Source: Methyloceanibacter methanicus (GTDB lineage: Bacteria > Pseudomonadota > Alphaproteobacteria > Rhizobiales > Methyloligellaceae). From it: a stretch of DNA of 64,000 nt. Every line of letters begins with the position of its first letter. The first letter of the stretch is position 1. Below, piece by piece: positions 1 through 10,028 of the stretch. The position numbers and the translations under genes were made by a program. The stretch spans positions 314,501 to 378,500 of the forward strand of contig NZ_LPWG01000011.1 in the NCBI RefSeq assembly GCF_001723285.1. The letters are read 5' to 3'. The notes below the pieces were generated by a model. The model was not told the DNA's origin. It saw only the letters and a program-made list of their open reading frames with translations, and did not search any database.

Positions 1-1050
<1,050 letters not shown>

Positions 1051-1094
1051 CGCATTTCCCCTTATCGGTGACCCGCCAATCCGGGCCTTAAGGA

Positions 1095-1125
1095 GTTAGC
1101 GATGGCAGGGCGAAAAATCCGGAAG
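1095..1125 (-). promoter_or_regulatory. promoter-like element shared with 5830-5860 (ubiquitin-like operon copy)
   Basis: This 31-bp stretch matches 5830-5860 at 27 of 31 positions, including the run CGAAAAATCCGGAAG on the plus strand. It sits 44 bp before the ATG of the tandem ubiquitin-like gene, and the other copy sits 37 bp before the sigma-like gene. Conservation restricted to the two upstream regions suggests a common promoter or operator. It could be the target of the sigma-like or HTH protein encoded in the same cluster; that link is an inference. Confidence 0.6.
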
Positions 1126-1130
1126 TCGCC

Positions 1131-4100
1131 TTACGAGACGCCCTGGACGTAGTCGCAGATGAAGTAGCATTGGCAGCTCGGGCAGCGTCGGGCATCCTTC
1201 GGGGCCGGCGCGAATTGGCCGGCCTCAATATCGGCGATGGCTTGGCGGTACTCGGCGAGCAGCTTGTCGTCCTTGCGCGACAGGACCGGTACCGTTTCGC
1301 GGGTCGCCAAGTAAAAGGTTTCGATCACCACCGTTCGGACTGGATATCTCGTGCGTGCGCCTTCCCGGAGAAGGGCGTAAACCCGGTTTTCCGGCTCTGA
1401 TTTTGTCTTACGCCCGGTGCGTATCCTTTGCACATGCACCGTTCCGTCGGCGGCAACAATGACCCGATCGGGCGTCACTGTAACCAGTTTGCCGTCCAGC
1501 AAGATCTCCCATTCGCCACGATCGTAGGTGCCGGTCTCGGCGGCGATCACATCCACCATTGTCGCGATCATGGCGTCAGCCGAGGATCGGTAATAGGCCT
1601 CGAAGCCATGACCAACAGGCCCGGCCTCCGCCCAGTCGCGAGCCAGCTCGGCTTGCGCTTCGTCAAGCGTGGCCGGTTGGCCTGCACTCCGTTGGGCCTC
1701 GATCCAACCTATGGTCCGGTACACGCAGCGATGAAAGCGAATATAGGGGGCGTCGTCGGTTGCCCCCCGGAGGCCATCGAGCCTTTCATACTGATACCGC
1801 GCCGGACATTGGAGGTAGAGGCTTAGTTCCCGCTCTTCATAGCGATCACGGATTGTTGGTGGCGCAAATTGCCGTGCCGAGGGGGTTGCGACAGCGCTGT
1901 CCGCATGCCGTCTAGGCGGCGCGAGCGACGTAAGCGCGGAAAGAAATTTCGAGGGGGTAGAGTTGCGGCTGGTGTAGCGCTCGGCACGGCTCAGGAAGAG
2001 AAAGTCGCGCGCCCGGGACAACCCAACGAAGAACAGGCATTCCTCCTCGGCCTCGTGGCCTTCCGGGCGGATCGCCAGATGCGCGAGGCTCGGCGGTGGC
2101 GGACACCTTATTCCTTGACGGTTGGCCGGCATATAGGTTGTCGCGAGCGCTGGCAGATGCACCGCCCGAAATTCAAGACCCTTGCTGCCGTGTATCGTCA
2201 TGACCCGAACGGCATCCATGCCCGACGCCTCCGATGCGACAGCGCGATAAACGCGGTCATCGTTCAAGGCCTCGATGCGCCGTATGCGCGCCAGGAACTG
2301 CCTGCGTGTCGAATGACCTGCTGCCACCATCTCACCGCACACTTTCAGCAATTGATAGATGGCGACCAGTTGCTGTTGCGCCTTCGGATCGTTCGCCTCA
2401 AGCAGCGGCGCAAGGTAACTGCTGCGCTCAAAGAGCCAGGTTGTGAGAAGCGTCCACGGCGTTGTCGCCGGCCCGAAGTCCTGAAGCTCTGCGCCGAGAC
2501 GGGCGAGGCCCGCTCGGCCTCCCTGCGAGATATCCGCAATCTCGTCGATACGGCCAAGTGCCTCGATGACGGAAACGCGATTTTCTTTGGCCCACGCGAT
2601 AACCGAGAGCGCATCGCCGCGCGTGGCGTCGTAGTCGGGCAGTTGCGCTACACGAGCAAGCCCGATGCCGCCTGGCTCCGCGTCGATGGAGACGAGCGAG
2701 AGCAAATCCCGGATCTCCGGCCGTTCGAAAAGATCGCCCAGATAGAGCAGCGGGACACCTAATTTTTCCAGGTGCCCCGTGATACGGGCGAGGGTCAGAT
2801 GGCTGCGGGCGAGGATGACCTGCTCGCCGTAGGAAATTCCGTCCGCGCGCGCTTGCTCGATATGGGCGCGGATTCCCGCCGCCTCGGCCGCAAGAGATGG
2901 ACCGACGATATGACCCAGCGCGCCAACCTCGCCACGACTGGCAGTCCATGAACCGCCCGACGAGGAACGCATGTTGGCGGCAAAACTTTGGAAGGCGCGG
3001 ACGACGGCGGCGCCCGACCGGTAGTTGATCTTGAGCGAGCGCTTTTCGCCGGAGAACTCCGCCTCAAAGCGCGCAACATTGGATGGCTCGGCTCCGCGGA
3101 AACGATAGATGGACTGACGCTGATCCGCGACCACCCACACGTCGGCTCCCGGCCGTGCCAAAGCGCGGAGAAGCCGCGCGCTCGCCAAGTTCACATCCTG
3201 GTACTCGTCCACAAGGATATGTTCGAAGCGTTGTTGGTATTCCGCGCGGATGTCGTCGTTCTGTTCGAGGACTAAGGTCGCAAGCAGCACGAGATCGCCA
3301 AAGTCGACCGCGTCGGCCTCGTGCAGCAGCTCTTCATAGATTTCATAGATCGCCGCCAGCTCAAGCGCCTTGCCAGCGCCCTCGCGCTGCTCCTCCGTTG
3401 TCGCCACCGCAAGCGCGGCCTCGGCCTCGGCGCGGTAGGCGCCGGGCTTATCAGCTCGTCCTTGCAGCGTGATATCGCGCGCAGGACATGCACCAGCTCG
3501 AAAGACGGCTCGTAAAGATTTTGAAAGTAGCGGAGCGGCAGGCGCGTCAGGTTGTCTTCAAGCAGAGCGAGCGAACCGGCCTGATCGAGGATCCGGAGGC
3601 TCATTGTCCGGCCCACGCGATCGGCATATTTGGCGACCAGTTCCAGGCCGAAGGCATGAAACGTTCCGACCCACATTTCAATCGCGGCGTCGGTATTCAT
3701 GGCCGACAGGCGTTCGCGCATCTCCTCTGCGGCCTTGTTGGAAAACGTCAGTGCGAGAATGGACGCAGGGGCCGCACCATTCTCAAGCAGATGGCGGATG
3801 CGATGGACGAGGGTTCGCGTCTTGCCGGTGCCAGGCCCGGCATCGACGAGCAACGGTCCCTGATCCCATGTCGCTGCTTCCATCTGGCTGTCATCAAGCG
3901 CGTAGGGCTGGGCTTGCGCCTCCTCCGTAGGCGCGGCGATTGGCGGCAAAAGAAGCGCACGAATGGCCTGGTTCATGACAAGGCCCGGCGGCAATCCCAG
4001 CTCTTCGGCAACTTCAGCTGGAGTCCGACCTCTACTCGTCAACTCTTCCCGGAGCCAATCGGCCGGACAAAGGAACTCGCCAGCGAACACATCCGCCTGC

Positions 4101-4486
4101 ACTTCTTTGCGCTCACGTGGTGAATAGCCCTCGACGTGCCCTGCGCCGGAATCAATCGGATCGCCTCCTAAGGTTGAGGCGATGGCAGTGACCTCGTTGC
4201 GCGGATCGTGGTGAAGCTTGAAGTGTCCAATCTCATGGGCGACGACGACGGCTTCATCCTCGGCAGATCGGCAGCGAGCCACATAGACCATCAACGAATC
4301 CCGGTCGAGAAAGCCATGCACGCCATCGCCGACAATCGTGCCGGGGTCATAATGTTGCAGCTGGAGGTCGTCGAGCTTGAGCGCGGCGCCCACAAGGGCT
4401 GACGCCTTGCGATCGCCCTTGGCCTCCTGCAGTGCGTGCCGGTGCCAGTCGCGAGCCTTGAGCCTGATGTCCCCCCACGCATCCAC
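1131..4486 (-). CDS. ImmA/IrrE peptidase - UvrD-family helicase - PD-(D/E)XK nuclease fusion, apparent frameshift
   Basis: The N-terminal 200 residues are an ImmA/IrrE-type metallopeptidase with the zinc motif HEIGH at residues 84-88 and a downstream KEVQADVFAGEFLCP segment. Next comes a UvrD/Rep-type superfamily 1 helicase: Walker A in AGPGTGKT at 216-223, then ILVDEYQDV (Walker B), TIHGSKGLEF and VGLSRARD. The C-terminus has LYLQCPARYQYE and a final CPSCQCYFIC, the cysteine pattern of iron-sulfur PD-(D/E)XK nucleases of the AddB/Cas4 type. The reading frame changes near 3445, between KDELIS and PGAYRAEAEAAL. Restoring one G in a GCGGCC context gives one protein of about 1,115 residues. It starts three bases after the HTH gene stops, so it belongs to that operon. 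Such a fusion would suit a stress- or defence-linked DNA-processing enzyme, but its substrate is unknown. Confidence 0.8.
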
Positions 4487-4489
4487 TGC

Positions 4490-5122
4490 TTAGTCCTCGC
4501 CGAGCCAATAACGTTGTCGCTCAGGCGTCATCGAACTTGATCGGATGACCTCCTCAAACGACCGGGTCAGAATGGTTGGCGCTTTGTCAGCCTTGGCATG
4601 CCCGAGCCGTGGTGCCGCGACGAGTTGCGTGACGGCGGCGCTTACATATGCCGGTGTGACATCAAGAACTTTAGTAAGAGCATCCATCAGTCTATGGCCT
4701 ATCGGCAATCGCATGCGGCCCGCCCCCAATTCGGAAAGGACCATTCGATCTATGTCTATCTGGCGGGCAAGCTGCGGGACCGTGATGTCCTTCGCGCGCA
4801 GCATCCCCTGCCAGTTGGGCTGCGCGGCAGCCTTTTTGGTTTCGGCCGCGTCCTCGTCCCCTTCCTGCCGCGCATTATAGATTGCGTTGAGCACACGGCT
4901 GCGCCCGCGCGCAATCATGGTTTCGTCCGGCTCCAGTTCCGAGCGATCCTCCGCGCCGGGCGCGCGGTCAAGGCGGATGGCTGCATGCGCGCGGATGTCA
5001 TCCGCGAACTGAGGGTAGCGCTCCGCCCATTCTATGATTTGTCTCGCGGTGGGGCGCTCGCATTCCTGATAGAAGGCGAACAGTACCGCGTCGCGGTCCA
5101 TGTTCGTGTTACGTGCGGTCAT
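4490..5122 (-). CDS. HTH-containing protein of the sigma/ImmA-helicase operon
   Basis: This 210-residue protein has an N-terminal part rich in acidic and helical segments (FYQECERPTARQIIEWAERY) and a possible XRE-like helix-turn-helix around residues 105-160 (DITVPQLARQIDIDRMVLSE, then LTKVLDVTPAYVSAAV). It overlaps the end of the sigma-like gene by 14 bases if the ATG at 5122 is used; a second ATG at 5101 would remove the overlap. ImmA/IrrE peptidases commonly cleave or de-repress an XRE-type partner. The ImmA domain encoded immediately downstream makes this protein a plausible target. I do not recognise a named family, so the regulatory role is an inference. Confidence 0.6.
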   Translation of the reverse strand: MTARNTNMDRDAVLFAFYQECERPTARQIIEWAERYPQFADDIRAHAAIRLDRAPGAEDRSELEPDETMIARGRSRVLNAIYNARQEGDEDAAETKKAAAQPNWQGMLRAKDITVPQLARQIDIDRMVLSELGAGRMRLPIGHRLMDALTKVLDVTPAYVSAAVTQLVAAPRLGHAKADKAPTILTRSFEEVIRSSSMTPERQRYWLGED

Positions 5123-5792
5123 TGGACACTCCTAGGTTCTTAAGGAGAGTCTGGACTTCTTCGATCCATGCTCTCGCGGTTTTTTCGCTGACGCCCAGCG
5201 TCTTCGAGATCGACTCCGGGCCTTTGTTGGAGGTGACAGGGCAGCCCTCCATGTGCAGGCGGAACGCGAGACATTTCCGGGGATCTGGAATCTTGCTTAA
5301 AAGATGTTCGACATAGGTGACCTGTTCGACGTGATCGGGAGCCTGCCTGTCTGGCGGCTCGACCGTTTCTCCATCTTCGTTGGTCTTGTAATGCGTGTAG
5401 CGTTTACGCTCGCGCATCTCGGCGCGGATGGAGTCATCCCCGCGGAATCCGACCCACGCCCGGAACGCAACCCTCAAACCTTTGCCGTTGGGGGAGTTCG
5501 GTTTGAGAATGGCAACGATCAACTGTTCATGCGCACGTTCGATGATGTCCCTACCGCCATTGTGGTGCTGCGTGCTCACCCTCCGGCGCAAGGTCCGCAG
5601 AATCTTGTCCGAGATGTATCCCATCAGGGCGTTGAGAAGCTGCTGATCGCCGTTGGGACCGATGCGCTGTATGGCAGCGACGATCTCTTCCGGCGGGATG
5701 CGGCGGAGGCCGTCTTCGGCCGCTATCTGCCGCCATGCATCCAGGTCGGTATCGGAGGGCGGCTCCTCAATCTTTTTGGTCGTGGTATTCAT
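5109..5792 (-). CDS. sigma-70-like RNA polymerase factor (divergent)
   Basis: The 227-residue protein has a region 2-like helical part (LLNALMGYISDKILRTLRRR, then RDIIERAHEQLIVAILKP and FRAWVGFRGDDSIRAEMRER). It ends with a region 4-like helix-turn-helix (LAFRLHMEGCP, then ESISKTLGVSEKTARAWIEE). The order resembles small sigma factors, although the core signatures are weak, so it may be a sigma-derived regulator. It is the first gene of the operon that continues into the HTH and ImmA-helicase genes. The shared 31-bp element begins 37 bp upstream of its start. Autoregulation plus control of the ubiquitin-like operon is the simplest model, but this is not shown by sequence alone. Confidence 0.6.
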   Translation of the reverse strand: MNTTTKKIEEPPSDTDLDAWRQIAAEDGLRRIPPEEIVAAIQRIGPNGDQQLLNALMGYISDKILRTLRRRVSTQHHNGGRDIIERAHEQLIVAILKPNSPNGKGLRVAFRAWVGFRGDDSIRAEMRERKRYTHYKTNEDGETVEPPDRQAPDHVEQVTYVEHLLSKIPDPRKCLAFRLHMEGCPVTSNKGPESISKTLGVSEKTARAWIEEVQTLLKNLGVSNDRT

Positions 5793-5829
5793 TAATTGCC
5801 CTCACGTGGATGAATGCGTTTCCTTGGCG

Positions 5830-5860
5830 GGTAGCGATCGCAGCCCGAAAAATCCGGAAG
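5830..5860 (-). promoter_or_regulatory. promoter-like element shared with 1095-1125 (sigma operon copy)
   Basis: The stretch differs from 1095-1125 at only four positions. It lies upstream of the sigma-like gene in the same orientation and at a similar distance from the start codon (37 versus 44 bp). Sequence outside the block diverges, as expected for a functional site rather than a recent duplication. Confidence 0.6.
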
Positions 5861-5950
5861 CAGCCGGTAGTAATTTTCTTGAGGCCGGCCGGTCAGCCTA
5901 CCAGCGGCTGGTGCAAAGTCCGACGCTGCTACCATAAATATGGGCTTTCA

Positions 5951-6047
5951 ATACGCAAGCGCGTATATTTTGTGGTAATACGCGATCACGTATAGCTCAG
6001 AAAAATACGCAAACGCGTATATAGACGATTAATACGCGATCGCGTAT
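5951..6047. promoter_or_regulatory. array of four palindromic operators (HipB type)
   Basis: Four 16-bp near-palindromes of the form ATACGC-N4-(G/A)CGTAT lie at 5951-5966, 5978-5993, 6005-6020 and 6032-6047, with starts exactly 27 bp apart. The last ends nine bases before the hipB ATG. HipB-family antitoxins repress their own operon by binding several palindromes upstream, so these are the likely autoregulatory sites. The array also lies between hipB and the divergent sigma-like gene, but the latter's promoter element is about 90 bp away. Confidence 0.85.
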
Positions 6048-6056
6048 ATTGCCTCT

Positions 6057-6305
6057 ATGAACATGATAGTCCGAACCGCCAAGCAGCTCGGGGCCACGCT
6101 GCGGCGCTACCGCCGCCAAAAGGGCCTCACCCAACTAAGCCTGGGCAAGCTGATGCATGCCCGCCAGGCGACCGTCTCAAAACTAGAGAGCGGCGAGCGG
6201 GGCACCCAGCTTGGCGTCCTGATTGATGCCTTGACGGCACTCGACCTTGAACTTGTGGTCAGACCACGCAGCCGGGCTGCCGAAGATATCGAAGAGCTGT
6301 TCTGA
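6057..6305 (+). CDS. hipB: HipB-type antitoxin, XRE-family DNA-binding protein
   Basis: The 82-residue protein is almost entirely a helix-turn-helix (LGATLRRYRRQKGLTQLSLG, then ARQATVSKLESGERGTQLGV) with a short tail ending in IEELF. HipB dimers bind the operator palindromes upstream and neutralise the HipA kinase. The stop codon overlaps the hipA start by one base, a standard arrangement for stoichiometric toxin-antitoxin expression. The length and position directly before hipA make the call secure. Confidence 0.9.
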   Translation: MNMIVRTAKQLGATLRRYRRQKGLTQLSLGKLMHARQATVSKLESGERGTQLGVLIDALTALDLELVVRPRSRAAEDIEELF

Positions 6306-7639
6306 TGGCTCGCGCTCCTCGCCGACCCCCGCTCAACGTGTACCTGAACGGCCGGCTTGTCGGCCGTCTTCGCCGTGAAAGCAGCGGAGCCATCGATTTC
6401 ATATATGACCCAAGCTGGCTCGGCTGGGAAAATGCGATTCCGGTCTCGCACTCGCTCCCTCCGCGCGAAGATAGATATGTCGGTGATCCAGTCGTCGCTG
6501 TTTTCGACAATCTACTACCCGACAATGATGATATTCGGCGGCGGCTCGCCGAACGAGCCCATGCGGACGGTTTCGACGCCTACAGCCTTCTGGCCGCAGT
6601 CGGACGCGATTGCGTCGGCGCGCTCCAGTTCGTGCCTGACGGCATGGACGCCGGCAAAGCCGGAGAGGTGAATGCGCGCGCTGTCACTGATCAGGAAATT
6701 GCTGAACGCATCGGCGATTTGACACGCAACCCGCTGGGCATCGGTGACGACGATCGCGAATTCCGGATTTCAATTGCGGGAGCGCAGGAAAAGACGGCGC
6801 TACTCTACTGGAAAGACAAATGGCACGTGCCGCACGGCACGACGGCCACGACGCACATTCTGAAACCTCAGATCGGCCACCTTCCCGACGGCGTCGACCT
6901 GTCAAACAGCGTCGAGAACGAGCATCTTTGTTTGGAACTGGTCAGAGCCCTCGGCCTCCCTGCCGCGAAATCCAAGATCAGGGATTTCGAAGGCAAGCGC
7001 GCACTCGTGATTGAGCGCTTCGACCGTATCTGGACCAAAGACGGTCGACTTCTACGGGTTCCCCAAGAGGATTGCTGCCAGGCTCTTTCCGTGCCCCCGA
7101 CCCGCAAATACGAGTCAGACGGCGGCCCTGGCGTTTGCGATCTGGTTGAACTCCTGAAGGGGAGCGATGCGCCGGAGGAGGATCAGAAAACCGTGTTCAA
7201 AGCGCAGGTCATATTCTGGCTACTTGGCGCGACCGATGGACATGCTAAGAACTTCAGTCTTCGTCTTGCGTCCGGTGGCCGGTTCCGCCTGACGCCCATT
7301 TACGATGTCGTATCGGCCCAACCAAGCGTCGACGCCAACCAGATCCGTCTCAACCAAATGAAGATGGCGATGGCAATCGGAAAAAACCGGCACTACATCG
7401 TGCATACGATCATAGGGCGCCATTTCGTCGAAACCGGCGACAAGTGCGGTCTGTCTGCAAGGCTCGTCAGCGATGCCATCCAGGAGATCTGCGACACGGG
7501 AAAGGCGAGAATCGACGCTGTCATTGCCGGTCTTCCGGCTGATTTTCCAGGCCATGTCGCACAATCTATTAGCAACGGCGCCAAGCACCGCATCGATCTT
7601 TTGGCTACCCCAAATATCGCCAAGGTGGACGTTGTCTGA
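6305..7639 (+). CDS. hipA: HipA-type serine/threonine kinase toxin
   Basis: The 444-residue length is normal for HipA. The N-terminal couple-HipA region (LNVYLNGRLVGRLRRESSGA, then PDNDDIRRRLAERAHAD) is followed by the kinase part. That part shows the SIAGAQEKTALL loop, the catalytic GATDGHAKNFSL segment and the metal-binding YDVVSA. Characterised HipA proteins phosphorylate glutamyl-tRNA synthetase and cause growth arrest or persistence; the target here is not known. It is co-transcribed with hipB. All catalytic motifs are present, so the toxin looks intact. Confidence 0.9.
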   Translation: MARAPRRPPLNVYLNGRLVGRLRRESSGAIDFIYDPSWLGWENAIPVSHSLPPREDRYVGDPVVAVFDNLLPDNDDIRRRLAERAHADGFDAYSLLAAVGRDCVGALQFVPDGMDAGKAGEVNARAVTDQEIAERIGDLTRNPLGIGDDDREFRISIAGAQEKTALLYWKDKWHVPHGTTATTHILKPQIGHLPDGVDLSNSVENEHLCLELVRALGLPAAKSKIRDFEGKRALVIERFDRIWTKDGRLLRVPQEDCCQALSVPPTRKYESDGGPGVCDLVELLKGSDAPEEDQKTVFKAQVIFWLLGATDGHAKNFSLRLASGGRFRLTPIYDVVSAQPSVDANQIRLNQMKMAMAIGKNRHYIVHTIIGRHFVETGDKCGLSARLVSDAIQEICDTGKARIDAVIAGLPADFPGHVAQSISNGAKHRIDLLATPNIAKVDVV

Positions 7640-7766
7640 CGTCAGGCTTCTGAGCTGGAAAGAGGCCTCAAATCGGCATGCAGTGGTAGCCATCTGCCTG
7701 TTCGCCTCACAACAAGGTGCAACAGCGTCAGTAGCGTCGCGTCACGAGTGCCGCATCCCCTCCTTT

Positions 7767-7788
7767 GTAGCTACCATATAGCTACCAC
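7767..7788. repeat. paired TAGCTACC motif, probable integrase arm site (element A, right end)
   Basis: Two GTAGCTACC/ATAGCTACC half-sites sit 11 bp apart, one helical turn. The same 22-bp unit, differing in two central bases, occurs at 8027-8048 and 28383-28404. All three are within about 170 bp of a tRNA-Arg core fragment, as expected for arm-type sites of a tyrosine recombinase. Confidence 0.55.
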
Positions 7789-7934
7789 TTTCTCGGGAAC
7801 CGCCATAGACGGCCCGTATCTGGCTCATTGCGTCACAAGACTGCTCACTATTTTTTTAGGGAAGACCGGGCGATCCACTGACATTTGCAGACCCGTTAAG
7901 TTGCTGATTCTAATCGTAAATATTTTTACGCTGT

Positions 7935-7980
7935 TTCCTAATCTGAGGGTCGCAGGTTCGAATCCTGCCGGGGTCACCAA
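7935..7980 (+). repeat. attachment-site core: 3' half of tRNA-Arg(CCT)
   Basis: The 46 bases run from the anticodon loop (TTCCTAA, anticodon CCT) through the T-arm (GGTTCGAATCC) to GGGGTCACCA. They are identical to 28511-28556. No D-arm or 5' acceptor strand precedes it, so it is not a functional tRNA gene. It is an integration scar marking the border between elements A and B. Confidence 0.8.
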
Positions 7981-8026
7981 TCAAATCAGGAGCTTACCCA
8001 TCGGGACGTGTTGCCGGCGATATTCC

Positions 8027-8048
8027 GTAGCTACCGCATAGCTACCAC
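8027..8048. repeat. paired TAGCTACC motif, probable integrase arm site (element B, left end)
   Basis: This is the second copy of the 22-bp unit, 46 bp to the right of the left core fragment. It mirrors the copy near the right core at 28383-28404, which is what the two ends of one integrated element should show. Confidence 0.55.
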
Positions 8049-8433
8049 GTGGCAATGCCGCTTAGGCCGCAGGACGACCTGCATCCAATGTCCGCTCTGA
8101 GTCCAAAGCTGAGATTCTCAGATGCCACCGCCCGCGTCTGCTTTTGACCCAAAGCGGACGTAGGGACGGATAAGCTCGTCGGCTAAGCCACGTTGACCAA
8201 CGTCTCTTACCTTCGCCACTGCAGAATGGCGTGGGCCTTTTTTCTGCTATCCTCAGACCGCGCGGTGGAACCCAATTGAGGCGGCTTCGCGTATCGGATG
8301 ACAAGCTAGACGCACAGGCCTCACCCCACGACCCTACCCAGAGCCACATCGTGCCGGACGACAGGGCCATTGACGCAAAGGGATGCGTCTCGGCGGCGGC
8401 TCAGGCGCTGAGGTGCGCGAGGATCAAAGGACA

Positions 8434-8844
8434 ATGATTTTCTTCCATTCGAGCCCAACGCTCGAGTCAGCCGGCGACGTCGTTCGGCCAGGGAACTGGG
8501 GCCGCATCGTTAGGAAGAAGGGTAAGACACATCCTTATTGGGAAGCCGAACCGGTCTTCGAACGCATCCGTCAAGATCGATATGGTCATCTGCCGAGTAG
8601 GCTCAACTCTGCTTACGGGTGCCCCACGCAAGCCCAACTAGAGTTCTTTGTGCGTGTTGGCCTCAGGAACGATGCCCGCGCCTACTATCTCTACGCAGTC
8701 GAAAAGCTCGAGCCAGATGCCCCCCAACACATCGCCGACTACAGCCTCATGACGATAAACGCCCCTGGCGAAACCCTCGAGGGGCAGGCTGAGCGCTATT
8801 GGAGGGCGAGTTTAGGTACAGGATTGCTGATAGCCCCGGAATGA
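8434..8844 (+). CDS. hypothetical protein, 136 residues
   Basis: I chose the ATG at 8434 because an AAAGGA ribosome-binding site lies just upstream; longer starts lack one. The protein begins MIFFHSSPTLESAGDVVRPG and contains HLPSRLNSAYGCPT followed by AQLEFFVRVG. This pattern is reminiscent of DUF2441-like proteins, but the resemblance is weak. No signal peptide or membrane segment is visible. It stands alone at the left end of element B. No function can be assigned. Confidence 0.6.
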   Translation: MIFFHSSPTLESAGDVVRPGNWGRIVRKKGKTHPYWEAEPVFERIRQDRYGHLPSRLNSAYGCPTQAQLEFFVRVGLRNDARAYYLYAVEKLEPDAPQHIADYSLMTINAPGETLEGQAERYWRASLGTGLLIAPE

Positions 8845-9215
8845 TATGCGAGGAAATTTTTACTTCGTCGCCCTTGGTCATACTGGAGCAGATCGGTTTT
8901 ATCGGCCCAAAGCAGAAAGGACGGCGGCGGTAGCCCGGTTCTCTATTGCGGTCACCCCCCAGGCCATTCCATTTGGCGAATGAGACGCGGAGCGGGTGTA
9001 CGTGTTACTGAAGTGAGTCTATCGGTAACGGGGTCGTCTCGGCGATAGCCGCACGATTGTTCTGCGGCAGTCCAAACTCTCAGATTAAAGAATGGGGGTC
9101 GTTTTGAATCTCGCTTGGCCTGCGCTTTATTGTGACGCGCAGTAGCCTTGGCCGTGTGGTGCAGACAGGCGTTCCGCACATAGGCCGCGATTGCCGCTCG
9201 GCGGAGAGGATTTCA
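8845..9215. other. non-coding stretch
   Basis: No coding region with a plausible start and ribosome-binding site is visible on either strand. The last 15 bases contain the GGAGAGGA ribosome-binding site of the transglutaminase-like gene. Confidence 0.5.
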
Positions 9216-10028
9216 ATGCTGATACGCTATGGCTACGAAATGACCTTAGTCTGTCAGCAGCCAACGGCGCTGGTTTGCCTGCTATCGGTCCATCAGGATC
9301 GCGCGGCTGATATCAGGGCCCCCGAAACAACCTTCACGACACCGAACGTCCCTGTGTCGACCTACTACGATCTGTTCGGTAACCTCTGCCGAAGACTGGT
9401 TGCGCCCGCAGGCGACTTCACAATCTGGGGCGACGCCACCATCGAGGATGACGGCCAAAGGGACCCTGTGATCCCCGGGGCCAGGGAGATCCCCGTACCG
9501 GACTTACCTAGCGATTGCCTCGCGTATCTTATGGGCAGTCGCTATTGCGAAACAGATAAGCTTAGCCAAGTCGCATGGGACTTTTTCGGATCATTGCCTC
9601 CCGGATGGAGGCGTGTGCAGGCAATTTGCGACTTTGTGCACACCCACATCCGCTTCGACTACATGCAAGCCCGTGCGACACGTTCAGCTTTCGAAGTCTT
9701 CCATGAGCGAGTTGGGGTGTGCCGAGACTTTGCTCATTTGGCGGTGGCGTTCTGCCGTTGCCTCAACATTCCGGCGCGCTACGTGAACGGCCACCTTGGC
9801 GATATCGGGGTGCCCGTTGTGGATCCAATGGATTTCAGCGCCTGGATGGAAGTGTTCCTCGATGGCCAGTGGCATACATTTGATCCCCGCAACAACGTTC
9901 CGAGGATCGGCAGGATTGTGGTCGCCCGGGGACGAGATGCTGCCGATGTTCCTCTCATCAATTCATTCGGACCTCATCTCCTCAAGTCTTTCCGAGTGTG
10001 GACCTACGAGGTGGAGAAGTCGCAGTGA
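9216..10028 (+). CDS. transglutaminase-like cysteine protease-fold protein
   Basis: I chose the ATG at 9216, seven bases after GGAGAGGA; the in-frame upstream extension has no such site. The 270-residue protein has the N-terminal beta region of bacterial transglutaminase-like proteins, and a catalytic-cysteine segment around residue 170 (ERVGVCRDFAHLAVAFCRCL). The segment where the catalytic His is usually expected reads MDFSAWMEVF, with Ser rather than His, followed by HTFDPRNN. Related proteins act as peptidases or crosslinkers of unknown substrate. The apparent loss of the His either marks a subfamily or an inactive enzyme. No signal peptide is evident. It is monocistronic. Confidence 0.75.
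   Translation: MLIRYGYEMTLVCQQPTALVCLLSVHQDRAADIRAPETTFTTPNVPVSTYYDLFGNLCRRLVAPAGDFTIWGDATIEDDGQRDPVIPGAREIPVPDLPSDCLAYLMGSRYCETDKLSQVAWDFFGSLPPGWRRVQAICDFVHTHIRFDYMQARATRSAFEVFHERVGVCRDFAHLAVAFCRCLNIPARYVNGHLGDIGVPVVDPMDFSAWMEVFLDGQWHTFDPRNNVPRIGRIVVARGRDAADVPLINSFGPHLLKSFRVWTYEVEKSQ

Larger units (their letters stand above)
7643..8433. other. non-coding junction between two integrated elements
   Basis: No convincing gene is visible. The stretch holds the 46-bp tRNA-Arg 3' fragment and two copies of a paired TAGCTACC motif, one on each side of it. This is best read as the right end of element A abutting the left end of element B. Confidence 0.6.

Noticed and set aside
7935-7980. Functional tRNA gene
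   Set aside because: Only the part from the anticodon loop to the 3' end is present; no D-arm or 5' acceptor strand exists upstream. The same holds at 28511-28556.
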